DNA of 43,405 nucleotides from an uncultured Elusimicrobiales bacterium (lineage in GTDB: Bacteria > Elusimicrobiota > Elusimicrobia > Elusimicrobiales > Elusimicrobiaceae). Positions 7,071 through 14,591 of this stretch are shown here, piece by piece. Both the position numbers and the translations under genes were made by a program. Location: assembly GCA_944324685.1 (NCBI GenBank), contig CALUXG010000033.1:1-43405 (forward strand), given 5' to 3'. Within the stretch, counting starts at the first letter, position 1. Every line of letters starts with the position of its first letter. The notes under the pieces are model-generated. The model was not told the origin of the DNA. It searched no databases and saw only the letters and a program-made list of their open reading frames with translations.

Positions 7071-8453
7071 ATGATTATAGATGATGAAAAACTGCAACGA
7101 ACCTTGGAAAAAGGCAAATCCCACACGGATTGCGAAGTAACGGACATTTTAGAAAAGGCCAAAAATTTACACGGCATCACGCTGGAAGAAGCGGCGGTGC
7201 TTTTGAATATTACCGACAAAAAACTGATGCAGAAACTGTTTGACGCCGCCAAATACGTCAAAGAGGCCATTTACGGCAACCGCATCGTATTATTTGCTCC
7301 GCTGTATATTTCCAATATCTGTACCAATGAATGCGTATATTGTGCGTTCCGCAAAAGCAATACCCGCTTAAAACGCCACGCCAGCACGCGTGAAGAAATA
7401 CACCAAGAAGTTACCGAACTGCTTAAACAAGGCCATAAGCGTATTTTGATGGTGGCGGGCGAAGCGTATCCGGGCGGCGGATTGCAATATGTCTACGACA
7501 GCATTAAAGCCATTTACGAAACGCGCTGGAACGGTCAAAATATCCGCCGCGTAAACGTCAATATTGCCCCGCTGGTGCAAAAAGAATTTGAAGAACTGAA
7601 AAAATGCGGAATAGGCACGTATCAGCTTTTCCAAGAAACATATCACAAAGAAAGCTATGAAAAGCTGCATTTGGACGGCGCCAAGAAAGATTATCAGTTC
7701 CGCCTTGACGCCATGGACCGTGCCTTAAAAGCCGGCATCAATGACGTCGGTATCGGGCCTTTGCTGGGACTGTATGATTACAAGTACGAAATACTGGCCA
7801 CACTGGAACACTCGTTCTATCTGGACAGCACCTACGGAGTAGGCCCCCACACCATATCCATTCCGCGCATAGAACCGGCGGAAGGATCTGACTTCAGCCT
7901 GCATCCGCCTTATCAGCTGAGCGACGATGATTTCAAAAAAGTCGTGGCCGTTATTCGTCTGGCGGTTCCATATACGGGCATTATATTAAGCACGCGCGAA
8001 AGCCCCGCCATGCGCAATGCGTGTCTGGAGCTGGGCGTATCGCAAATTTCCGCCGCTTCGCGCGTAAATCCGGGCGGGTATTCCTATGACAAACAGAACG
8101 GCAGCCAGTTTACACTGACCGATGAGCGCACCTTGGCCGAAGTGATAGACGCCATTGTGGATGCCAAACACATGCCGTCTTTCTGCACGGGCTGTTACCG
8201 CTTGGGCCGCGTGGGCAAGGACTTTATGGACATGGCCAAACCCGGATTAATTAAAAAACATTGCCTGCCCAATGCCATGTTTACGTTTGCGGAGTATTTG
8301 GAGGACTTTGCCCCCGCCGCATTGAAGGCCAAAGGCTACGCGCTGATTGAAAGCACCACAAAGGAAAACTTTCAGCAAGGCACGCCGATACGCCAAATGA
8401 TAGACGAAAATCTGTCCAAGATAAAAACCGGCAAGCGCGACCTGTATTTTTAG
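7071..8453 (+). CDS. hydG: [FeFe]-hydrogenase maturase HydG (radical SAM tyrosine lyase)
   Basis: 460 residues. HydG cleaves tyrosine to p-cresol and supplies CO and cyanide for the H-cluster of [FeFe] hydrogenase. The radical SAM cluster motif C84-x3-C88-x2-C91 is visible. A second C-terminal motif, C372-x2-C375-x22-C398, is the CX2CX22C signature that separates HydG from the related ThiH (tyrosine lyase of thiamine synthesis). An in-frame upstream start at 7011 lies inside the preceding terminator and is unlikely. The ATG at 7071 has no ribosome site but sits 6 nt after a -10, fitting a leaderless transcript. hydE, hydF and the hydrogenase itself are not in the window. Its presence implies hydrogen metabolism and an anaerobic life style. 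Confidence 0.9.
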   Translation: MIIDDEKLQRTLEKGKSHTDCEVTDILEKAKNLHGITLEEAAVLLNITDKKLMQKLFDAAKYVKEAIYGNRIVLFAPLYISNICTNECVYCAFRKSNTRLKRHASTREEIHQEVTELLKQGHKRILMVAGEAYPGGGLQYVYDSIKAIYETRWNGQNIRRVNVNIAPLVQKEFEELKKCGIGTYQLFQETYHKESYEKLHLDGAKKDYQFRLDAMDRALKAGINDVGIGPLLGLYDYKYEILATLEHSFYLDSTYGVGPHTISIPRIEPAEGSDFSLHPPYQLSDDDFKKVVAVIRLAVPYTGIILSTRESPAMRNACLELGVSQISAASRVNPGGYSYDKQNGSQFTLTDERTLAEVIDAIVDAKHMPSFCTGCYRLGRVGKDFMDMAKPGLIKKHCLPNAMFTFAEYLEDFAPAALKAKGYALIESTTKENFQQGTPIRQMIDENLSKIKTGKRDLYF

Positions 8454-8464
8454 CGCCGTTAGTC

Positions 8465-8494
8465 AAAAAACCCGCCCATCAGGGCGGGTTTTTT
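8465..8494. terminator. Bidirectional terminator between hydG and the coiled-coil gene
   Basis: A perfect 13-bp stem (8465-8477 with 8482-8494) with six A on one side, six T on the other and a 4-nt loop. It serves two convergent genes. Confidence 0.93.
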
Positions 8495-8515
8495 ACAGCG
8501 AAAAACGGCAAAGCG

Positions 8516-10378
8516 TCATTGCGGATGAACCGGCGGATGCTGCCCCGACATATACGCTTCCTGAACGGCTTCAAATTCACGCTGTTGCTGCTCGGCCAGC
8601 TGTTGAATGCGGGTTTGATAGGTCTGCTGGTCGGTTGTTTGCATACTTAATTCTGCCCGCTGTTTATTGTATTTTTCCCAAATGGGCCGCAGTTGATCCG
8701 TAAAATCTTTAGGGGCTTGTTCAAACTGTTTTTCATATTGTTCATTAAACGCGCCTTCCAATCCCTCCATTCTGATCTGTTCCAAAGCCTGATTGGCCTT
8801 CTTCGTCGCTTCCATATCCAGCCGCATAACTTCCGCCACGCTCAAACCTTCTTCCATGGCTTGCTGCCGCAGCTGACGACGGTAATTTAACAGACCGTCC
8901 ATCTGTTGGCGGACCTGTTCTTGGACTTGCGGTCCCAACGGCTCAAAACTCTGCACCAGAGCTTCCCCTTCCTTCTTCCATGCCTCCTCGTTTTGTGTGC
9001 GGACTTCGGCGCTTTCTCGGTAAACGGGGGAAACCATTTCTCCGGCCTCCACTTTGCGCGCTTCTTCCAAAATTTCTTTTTCGGTCAATTCGTTTTGCAA
9101 AGCCGTCAAATTGCCGGCAGAGGCTTGCGGCGCGGTTTCTTTTACGATGCGTTCCTGTTCTTTGCGCAGCTGTTCGTCCAAAGCCAAAGTTTGGCGCACG
9201 TTCTCTTCTTCGCTCATCGGAGTGGCCCAAAGCTGCATGCGCTTGCCGGCAAATTCCTCCAACACGGGGCGCATGGCCGCCTGCGTCTGCGGGCCGTAAG
9301 TTTCGCCGATTTTCTTTAAGTACTGCTCATTTTGTACGCGAAGTTCTTCTCCCATTTTTTCCAAAGCTGCCTGATTGTTCAGCTCCTGCAGCTTGGAATT
9401 ATATTTATTGTTGACGGCTTGAGCTTTAATATTTTTTTCCTGAGGGTCTCCCTCCTCATTCAGCGTTTGCGCCATTTCCGCTTGAAAATCGTTCATAATT
9501 TCCTGCGCCTGCGCCGCGGCGGAATCCCCATAATTGGCGCGCACGTCATTGACAATGCCGGCCGCTTGCGAAGCCAAACGCTGCACCACTTCCTCGGCGG
9601 CGCTTTCTCCTCCCGCCTGACGCTGACCAACGGCATAAACGCCGTCATTCATAACGGCCGCCTCTCCTCGGGCACGGGCCAAATATTTCTCAATATTTTG
9701 TTCACGTTTGCTTTTAGGCAAGACAGCGGAGGCAATAGCCCGTTCCAACCCGACGGAGAAATCATTTAGTTTCCGATTGAAAGCGGTTTGTTCCCGCCGC
9801 GTCATCCGAGCGTCAAAAGGAGAAAAAATGTCCTCTGTTTTTTCCGCTAGTTCCCTACCGGAGGAAATATTCGGCAGGCCATGGTTATTTTCAAATCTGT
9901 TTGCACCGGATACGGACGCCACCGGAGGCGGTGTATATCCAGAAACGGGACCGACAGCGGACGGCCGTTTCAAAGAAGACGCTGCTTTCTCTTCCGCACC
10001 GGCAGCTCTTGCGGACGAAACGGGAACGGAGACCTTGGAAACGGAGGGAACAGACATTCCCGCTTGCGCCGCCGATGACGGCGGCAAATAAGGACGGGAA
10101 GCAGGCGACAAATGATTCTCTGCGGAGGGCGCCGTTTCGGAGCGGCCTAAAATATCACGCGCGGAAGGCAAATCTTTCTGCGGAGAGGACAACATGGCGG
10201 TAAAGTCCACTTCCTCCTCATCAGGCATTGTATCCGCTGGCGAAAGCGCTGCGCCGCTGGCGGCGATCGGAGCGGAGAGCGCCGCTCTGTGGCGGGGACG
10301 CGATATATAAACGGCCGCCAGCAACAACATCAGAATAATAAATATTAAAAAATAGAAAAGCCGTTTGTTTATATTCAT
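8516..10378 (-). CDS. Unknown membrane-anchored protein with repeated coiled-coil modules
   Basis: 620 residues from the ATG at 10378; I do not recognise the family. One membrane helix lies at about residues 7-24, followed by a basic stop, so most of the protein should be outside the cytoplasm or periplasmic. Residues about 30-180 are low-complexity, rich in Ala, Ser and Pro. Residues about 190-610 are Gln/Glu-rich and helical. At least three related segments resemble each other: a QNEQYLKK-like stretch followed by (Y/L)GPQ at about 361 and 481, an NEQYEKQF stretch followed by APKD at about 555, and a weaker YGDS copy at about 283. The start 13 codons further upstream is less likely because the 10378 ATG lies 8 nt after a TGCTACAAT -10. 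It is a single gene. Confidence 0.7.
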   Translation of the reverse strand: MNINKRLFYFLIFIILMLLLAAVYISRPRHRAALSAPIAASGAALSPADTMPDEEEVDFTAMLSSPQKDLPSARDILGRSETAPSAENHLSPASRPYLPPSSAAQAGMSVPSVSKVSVPVSSARAAGAEEKAASSLKRPSAVGPVSGYTPPPVASVSGANRFENNHGLPNISSGRELAEKTEDIFSPFDARMTRREQTAFNRKLNDFSVGLERAIASAVLPKSKREQNIEKYLARARGEAAVMNDGVYAVGQRQAGGESAAEEVVQRLASQAAGIVNDVRANYGDSAAAQAQEIMNDFQAEMAQTLNEEGDPQEKNIKAQAVNNKYNSKLQELNNQAALEKMGEELRVQNEQYLKKIGETYGPQTQAAMRPVLEEFAGKRMQLWATPMSEEENVRQTLALDEQLRKEQERIVKETAPQASAGNLTALQNELTEKEILEEARKVEAGEMVSPVYRESAEVRTQNEEAWKKEGEALVQSFEPLGPQVQEQVRQQMDGLLNYRRQLRQQAMEEGLSVAEVMRLDMEATKKANQALEQIRMEGLEGAFNEQYEKQFEQAPKDFTDQLRPIWEKYNKQRAELSMQTTDQQTYQTRIQQLAEQQQREFEAVQEAYMSGQHPPVHPQ

Positions 10379-10386
10379 ATAGTAAT

Positions 10387-10395
10387 ATTGTAGCA
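10387..10395 (-). promoter_or_regulatory. Extended -10 of the coiled-coil gene
   Basis: On the minus strand TGCTACAAT ends 8 nt before the ATG at 10378, with no Shine-Dalgarno between. A near-leaderless transcript is predicted. Confidence 0.55.
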
Positions 10396-10588
10396 AAAGC
10401 CATGCCGTTTCTTTCATCTTTAATATGTGGCTTTGCAGTTCCGAAAAAAGGAAAATATTGTATATGCTTTGAGAGAAAAATCATCCTTATCCGCGACAAA
10501 TCCTACTTCGACGCAAAATAGGCCAACTTGACGAAATGATGGGCAGGGCTAAGGGCCGACAACCAAAACTATCGTTATATCTCCAAAC

Positions 10589-10610
10589 GCCGTTTCTTAC
10601 AAAACGGCGG
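10589..10610 (-). terminator. Possible terminator downstream of aspS
   Basis: An 8-bp stem CGCCGTTT/AAACGGCG (10589-10596 with 10603-10610) with a 6-nt loop, followed on the minus strand only by TTT. It lies 54 nt after the aspS stop. Confidence 0.4.
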
Positions 10611-10663
10611 ACAAGACTTTTCATCTCATCCGCCGCCCATAAAACCACTGCGCTGCAAAACCG

Positions 10664-12412
10664 TTATTGCTTGCTAATCTCTATCCCCAAGTCTTTCAGC
10701 TGCTGTTCATCTACCACATTCGGCGATTCCGTCAACAGACACACCGCCTGTGTTGTTTTGGGGAAAGCAATCACCTCACGGATGGAATCTTCTCCGCACA
10801 AAAGCGCAGTTACGCGATCCAGACCAATTCCTATCCCCCCATGCGGAGGCGCGCCGTATTGCAAAGCGTTTAAGAGCATGCCAAAACGGCGGGAAGCTTC
10901 TTCCTTGCTGTGCTTCATCAGCGCCAAAATGCGCTCTTGCACATCACGGCGGCAATTGCGCACGGAGCCGGAAGCCAGCTCATTTCCGTTGAGTACAAGG
11001 TCAAACTGATAGGAACGTACCGAAGCGGGATCGGTTTCCAGTTTTTCCAAATCGTCTTCATGCGGAGCCGTAAACGGATTATGCGCCGCATCCCAGCGGT
11101 TTTCTTCGGCAATATACTCTAAAAGCGGGAAATCCGTAATCCACACAAAAGCCCAATTGTTTTTAGGCGTCAGATTTTTAACGAGTTCCTTGCGCAAGGC
11201 CCCCATAAACGTCTGGCACGTGCGCACATTGGCGTCGCTCCCCACAAAAACAATATCTCCCTCTTGCGCGCCCGTTTCCGTCTGCAAGGCCCGCATTTCG
11301 GCTTCGGTAAAGAATTTAGCGGTTGGGCTTTCCAGCTTGCCGTCTTTGATTTTCAGCCACACCAAGCCTTTGGCGCCGTTTTTCTTAACCAGTTCCGTCA
11401 ATTTGTCTATTTGACCGCGCGAAAGAGCGGCCCCTTTCTCCCCCCGTATGGCATAGATCGCCCCTTTGGCGGCCAGCACATCGGCAAACACTTTGAAAGC
11501 CGTTTTGCCGAATATGCCACTTACGTTTTTAATTTGCAGGTCATAACGCAAATCCGGCTTGTCGGAGCCGTATAAATCCATCGCTTCATTATAAGGCAGT
11601 TTTGCAAAAGGCGTTTGCAAAGTCTGACCGGCGGTTTTGAAAATTTCTTTCATCAGACCTTCCACCACTTCATGGATATCATTCGTCGTAACGAAAGACA
11701 TTTCCATATCAATTTGCGTATGTTCAGGCTGACGGTCGGCACGCAAATCTTCATCACGGAAACACCGCGCCAGTTGAAAATAGCGGTCAATGCCGCTGGC
11801 CATCAAAGTTTGTTTAAACATCTGCGGACTTTGCGGCAAAGCGTAAAACTGCCCGTGATGAATGCGCGACGGCACCAAATAATCGCGCGCACCCTCCGGA
11901 GTAGAACGCGTAAGGACGGGCGTTTCCACCTCCAAAAAGCCTTGTTCATCCAAATAACGCCTTGCGGCTTGGGCAATTTTATGACGCATGGTTAAGTTGC
12001 GCACCATAACGGGATTTCGCAAATCCAAATAACGATATTTCATGCGCGTTTCTTCGGAAGCGGCGCGGGAATTTTCCACATCAAAAGGCAAAGGAACGGA
12101 AGTGTTTAAGAGTTTTAAATTTTCTACGGAAATTTCTATTTCACCCGTCGGTATATTTTTATTGACTGCTCCTTCAATGCGGGGTTTGACTTCTCCGCTT
12201 ACCTCCACCACATATTCGTTGCGCAAAGAAGACGCCAGCTCAAAAAACGGATTTTCCGGTCCGACAACCACTTGCACCAAACCGCTTCGGTCGCGCACGT
12301 CAATAAACAGTACTCCTCCATGGTTTCGGTAGCTGTTCACCCACCCGCAAACCGTTTGTTTCGTGCCAATATGCGCAGCGTTCAGCGCCCCGCAATAATT
12401 CGTTCGTTTCAT
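10664..12412 (-). CDS. aspS: Aspartyl-tRNA synthetase
   Basis: 582 residues, the usual length of bacterial AspRS with its GAD insertion. The N-terminal OB fold (WVNSYRNHGGVLFIDVRD) binds the anticodon. Class II motif 2 is seen in FRDEDLRADRQPEHTQ and motif 3 in GIGIGLDRV. It charges tRNA-Asp with aspartate in the cytosol. The ATG overlaps the hisS stop by 4 nt, so hisS-aspS form a coupled pair, an arrangement also common in Firmicutes and other phyla. A separate asnS lies nearby at 14592, so this enzyme need not mischarge tRNA-Asn. Confidence 0.95.
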   Translation of the reverse strand: MKRTNYCGALNAAHIGTKQTVCGWVNSYRNHGGVLFIDVRDRSGLVQVVVGPENPFFELASSLRNEYVVEVSGEVKPRIEGAVNKNIPTGEIEISVENLKLLNTSVPLPFDVENSRAASEETRMKYRYLDLRNPVMVRNLTMRHKIAQAARRYLDEQGFLEVETPVLTRSTPEGARDYLVPSRIHHGQFYALPQSPQMFKQTLMASGIDRYFQLARCFRDEDLRADRQPEHTQIDMEMSFVTTNDIHEVVEGLMKEIFKTAGQTLQTPFAKLPYNEAMDLYGSDKPDLRYDLQIKNVSGIFGKTAFKVFADVLAAKGAIYAIRGEKGAALSRGQIDKLTELVKKNGAKGLVWLKIKDGKLESPTAKFFTEAEMRALQTETGAQEGDIVFVGSDANVRTCQTFMGALRKELVKNLTPKNNWAFVWITDFPLLEYIAEENRWDAAHNPFTAPHEDDLEKLETDPASVRSYQFDLVLNGNELASGSVRNCRRDVQERILALMKHSKEEASRRFGMLLNALQYGAPPHGGIGIGLDRVTALLCGEDSIREVIAFPKTTQAVCLLTESPNVVDEQQLKDLGIEISKQ

Positions 12413-13638
12413 AGAAGTTCTTTTACCTCTTGGACAATGCTTTCCAGCGGCGTCTGTTTCTGCTCGCCGCTTGTTAAATCTTTCAAAGTAATTTCTTGTT
12501 TGGCCAGTTCGTCTTCGCCTAGAATCAAGGCATACGCCGCCCCGCAGCGGTTGGCTTGTTTCATCTGGCCTTTGGCATTTTTGTCAAACAAACCGCCCTC
12601 TGTACGTACGCCGGCAGAGCGCAAGGCCTGCATTACGTTAAAAGCCGTTTCATGGCACTGTGTATCCAAAGAAACGACAAATACGCTTTTTTCTTTCGGT
12701 GCGGGAACATCTCCGCGCGAAGCGATTACGCGCTCCACGCCCAACGCCCATCCCACGGCCGGCGTGGCGGGACCGCCCATGCTTTTAATTAAACCGTCGT
12801 AACGACCACCGGCCGCTATGGCGTTTTGAGAAGTATCCCCCGCCTGAAATTCAAACACCGTGCGGCTGTAATAGTCCAGCCCGCGCACCAACATAGGATC
12901 TACGCTGAAATCTATTTTGCCTTTCAACAAACGCTGTACTTCGTCAAAATGCGCTTGGCATTGAGGACATAAAATCATCGTGGGTACGCGGCCGGCGAAA
13001 CGAGGACCGTCAATCTTACAGTCCAGCACGCGCAAAGGGTTTTTTTCCAGACGCGTTTGGCAATTTTCACACAGGGAGTCTTTTTCTTTGGATAAAAACT
13101 CCATCAGCGCTTGACGGTATAAGGGACGGCAGTGCTCGCAGCCCAAGCTGTTGATTTTTACGGAATAATTTTTTGCGCCGAAAGACGATACAATATCTTT
13201 CAGCATTAAAATCATTTCGGCATCGGCGGCCGGCGCGCTGTTGCCTATAGACTCGGCGCCGATTTGTTCAAACTCACGGTAACGGCCCGCCTGAGGACGT
13301 TCGGCGCGAAACATATTGCCGATATAATAAAATTTCTGCACTGGAGCAGCCTGTGTAAAATTATTTTCCAGATACGCACGCACCACTCCGGGCGTGCCTT
13401 CGGGACGTATGGCCAGCTGACGATGCCCGGCATCTTCAAAACTGTACATTTCTTTTTGTACAATATCCGTTGTTTCGCCGGTGGATTTGACGAATAATTC
13501 TTTGTGTTCCACCGTAGGTAAACGCAATTCCGAAAATCCATAGCGGCGCAATACGCCGCGGGCGCAGTTTTCCAGCTCGGTAAACAAATTGGACTGCGGT
13601 TCAAAAATATCCCTAAATCCTCTAACCAGTTTGCTCAT
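12409..13638 (-). CDS. hisS: Histidyl-tRNA synthetase
   Basis: 409 residues, close to the family norm. Motif 2 is RAERPQAGRYREFEQIG and the histidine-specific HisA motif is LVRGLDYYSRTVFEF; a C-terminal anticodon-binding domain follows from about residue 315. The insertion between motif 2 and the HisA motif carries several Cys (GCEHC, LCENC, ILCPQC), suggesting a zinc-binding insertion. Translation starts at the ATG at 13638 with MSKLVRGFRDI. There is no Shine-Dalgarno; a TGCTAAAAT -10 lies 8 nt upstream, so the hisS-aspS message should be nearly leaderless. Confidence 0.95.
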   Translation of the reverse strand: MSKLVRGFRDIFEPQSNLFTELENCARGVLRRYGFSELRLPTVEHKELFVKSTGETTDIVQKEMYSFEDAGHRQLAIRPEGTPGVVRAYLENNFTQAAPVQKFYYIGNMFRAERPQAGRYREFEQIGAESIGNSAPAADAEMILMLKDIVSSFGAKNYSVKINSLGCEHCRPLYRQALMEFLSKEKDSLCENCQTRLEKNPLRVLDCKIDGPRFAGRVPTMILCPQCQAHFDEVQRLLKGKIDFSVDPMLVRGLDYYSRTVFEFQAGDTSQNAIAAGGRYDGLIKSMGGPATPAVGWALGVERVIASRGDVPAPKEKSVFVVSLDTQCHETAFNVMQALRSAGVRTEGGLFDKNAKGQMKQANRCGAAYALILGEDELAKQEITLKDLTSGEQKQTPLESIVQEVKELL

Positions 13639-13646
13639 ATATAGTT

Positions 13647-13655
13647 ATTTTAGCA
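13647..13655 (-). promoter_or_regulatory. Extended -10 of hisS-aspS
   Basis: TGCTAAAAT on the minus strand ends 8 nt upstream of the hisS ATG. Confidence 0.55.
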
Positions 13656-13687
13656 TTTTAGGCAGTATGATAGCTTTGGTGCATGGA

Positions 13688-13706
13688 CGAACCGACGACC
13701 TCCTCG
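13688..13706 (-). repeat. Remnant copy of the tRNA-Ala 3' half
   Basis: Nineteen bases here are identical to 13795-13813 inside tRNA-Ala (variable and T-arm region). The flanking TGGACG on the plus strand also matches the tRNA end, but the T-stem partner is missing. The rest of a tRNA fold is absent, so this is a fragment and not a second gene. Confidence 0.6.
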
Positions 13707-13747
13707 GCTCACTTCGGAAGCGTTACGCGCCTGAGATATCCAAACAA

Positions 13748-13768
13748 AAACCCCGCTTTGCGGGGTTT
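13748..13768 (-). terminator. Terminator of tRNA-Ala
   Basis: A 9-bp stem AAACCCCGC/GCGGGGTTT (13748-13756 with 13760-13768) with a 3-nt loop, followed on the minus strand by TTTTTG-type sequence. Confidence 0.8.
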
Positions 13769-13778
13769 ATTTAGATTG

Positions 13779-13852
13779 TGGACGTGATCGGGATCGAACC
13801 GACGACCTCCTCGTTGCGAACGAGGCGCTCTCCCAAGCTGAGCTACACGCCC
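13779..13852 (-). tRNA. tRNA-Ala (anticodon CGC)
   Basis: The minus strand folds as a complete cloverleaf of 74 nt. The acceptor stem starts GGGCGTG and pairs with CACGTCC, including the G3-U70 wobble pair that identifies alanine tRNAs. The anticodon stem CCTCG/CGAGG holds the loop TTCGCAA, giving anticodon CGC for codon GCG. The T arm is GTCGG TTCGATC CCGAT. The CCA end is not encoded and must be added. A TGCTATAAT extended -10 at 13883-13891 gives a leader of about 25 nt, and a hairpin terminator follows. Confidence 0.95.
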
Positions 13853-13882
13853 GAAAAATTCGCTGTTTCTGATGACTTATTT

Positions 13883-13891
13883 ATTATAGCA
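13883..13891 (-). promoter_or_regulatory. Extended -10 of tRNA-Ala
   Basis: TGCTATAAT on the minus strand, a perfect extended -10, with TTGCA further upstream as a possible -35 element. Confidence 0.65.
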
Positions 13892-13945
13892 TAATGCAAA
13901 GAGAAAAAGAAATCTTTTCTTCTCAAAACCCCTACAAGCACCCGT

Positions 13946-14467
13946 TCAAGCTGATAAACAATCCAATCTCCGCTTGACGTTTGTTTTCCGCCCATGGACT
14001 GGCAAACCTGCTGGGCTGTTTTTAGAAGAATGCCGCGCCACACACTCCGTTACGCCCTCCAATCGTTTGTTTACGGAACAGGGAAAAGGAATTGGGTGAT
14101 AAGTAAAATATAAATGCCATCCCACCGTAACAGTAATCGTTGCATTGCCCCAATCACACCTCTCCATATAACTGAGAGTAAACTTAGAACTCTGAGGCAA
14201 TTCTATATCCAGCAGCGACAAATCCTCCGTATAGTGGCCGTTAGTCATATAATAGCGCGTCTGAGCGTCCGCCGTATTTCTAAGCAAAACCAAAGCTTGT
14301 ACAGCCTTGGATTTAAGCACGGCCGCTTCATATTTGGGCCATGCCACGGCCGCTATTATACCTATAATCAGCACCACCGCCAAAAGTTCCATCAGCGTAA
14401 AGCCGCCAAATCCGCCTTTGACGGAATTTTTACAAAGAACAGCGTTTTTTTGATAAATTTTGATCAT
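13946..14467 (-). CDS. Type IV pilin-like protein with an apparent C-terminal frameshift
   Basis: 173 residues from the ATG at 14467. Near residue 24 is G|FTLMELLAVVLIIGIIAAVAWPKYE, a prepilin peptidase site with Glu at +5. The leader of about 23 residues is unusually long. After TECVARHSSK the frame diverges from the family, while the frame one base away (13843-14043) reads KTAQQVCQSMGG, exactly the C-x(10-12)-C-x-S end seen in the other pilins. One extra A in the run of five A near 14022 would explain this. The corrected protein would run on to about 13843. It is either a frameshifted gene, a sequencing error, or phase-variable. There is no Shine-Dalgarno, and an 18-bp inverted repeat surrounds the ATG. 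A TTG at 14473 is an alternative start. Confidence 0.75.
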   Translation of the reverse strand: MIKIYQKNAVLCKNSVKGGFGGFTLMELLAVVLIIGIIAAVAWPKYEAAVLKSKAVQALVLLRNTADAQTRYYMTNGHYTEDLSLLDIELPQSSKFTLSYMERCDWGNATITVTVGWHLYFTYHPIPFPCSVNKRLEGVTECVARHSSKNSPAGLPVHGRKTNVKRRLDCLSA

Positions 14468-14488
14468 AGACAAAATTTATCAAAAAAA
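14445..14488. repeat. 18-bp inverted repeat enclosing a pilin start codon
   Basis: TTTTTTTGATAAATTTTG (14445-14462) and its perfect complement (14471-14488) are separated by 8 nt. The ATG of the minus-strand pilin (14465-14467) lies in that 8-nt loop. In mRNA the start codon would sit in the loop of an AT-rich hairpin. Confidence 0.85.
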
Positions 14489-14498
14489 AACAATGCAA
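14482..14498 (-). promoter_or_regulatory. T-tract upstream element of the frameshifted pilin
   Basis: On the minus strand TTGCAT (14493-14498), TG, and nine T (14482-14490) are followed by GATAAA. The order (TTG-type -35, T tract, GATA) resembles the three conserved pilin promoters, though the spacing is shorter and no good -10 is at 17 nt. Confidence 0.4.
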
Positions 14499-14591
14499 GC
14501 CTCTTTATAGATACCGCCGAAACGCCGTTGAAGACAACGTGCGGAAAAGATACAATAATACTATATATTCCATAAAATTTGTGAGGAAACT

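Noticed and set aside
13681-13740. A second tRNA gene next to tRNA-Ala
   Set aside because: Only the variable/T-arm part matches; no acceptor or anticodon stem can be formed.
14015-14030. Programmed ribosomal frameshift at the A run of the pilin gene
   Set aside because: Reaching the conserved frame needs a +1 shift, and the A run does not form the X XXY YYZ heptamer of -1 sites; mutation or a sequencing error is simpler.
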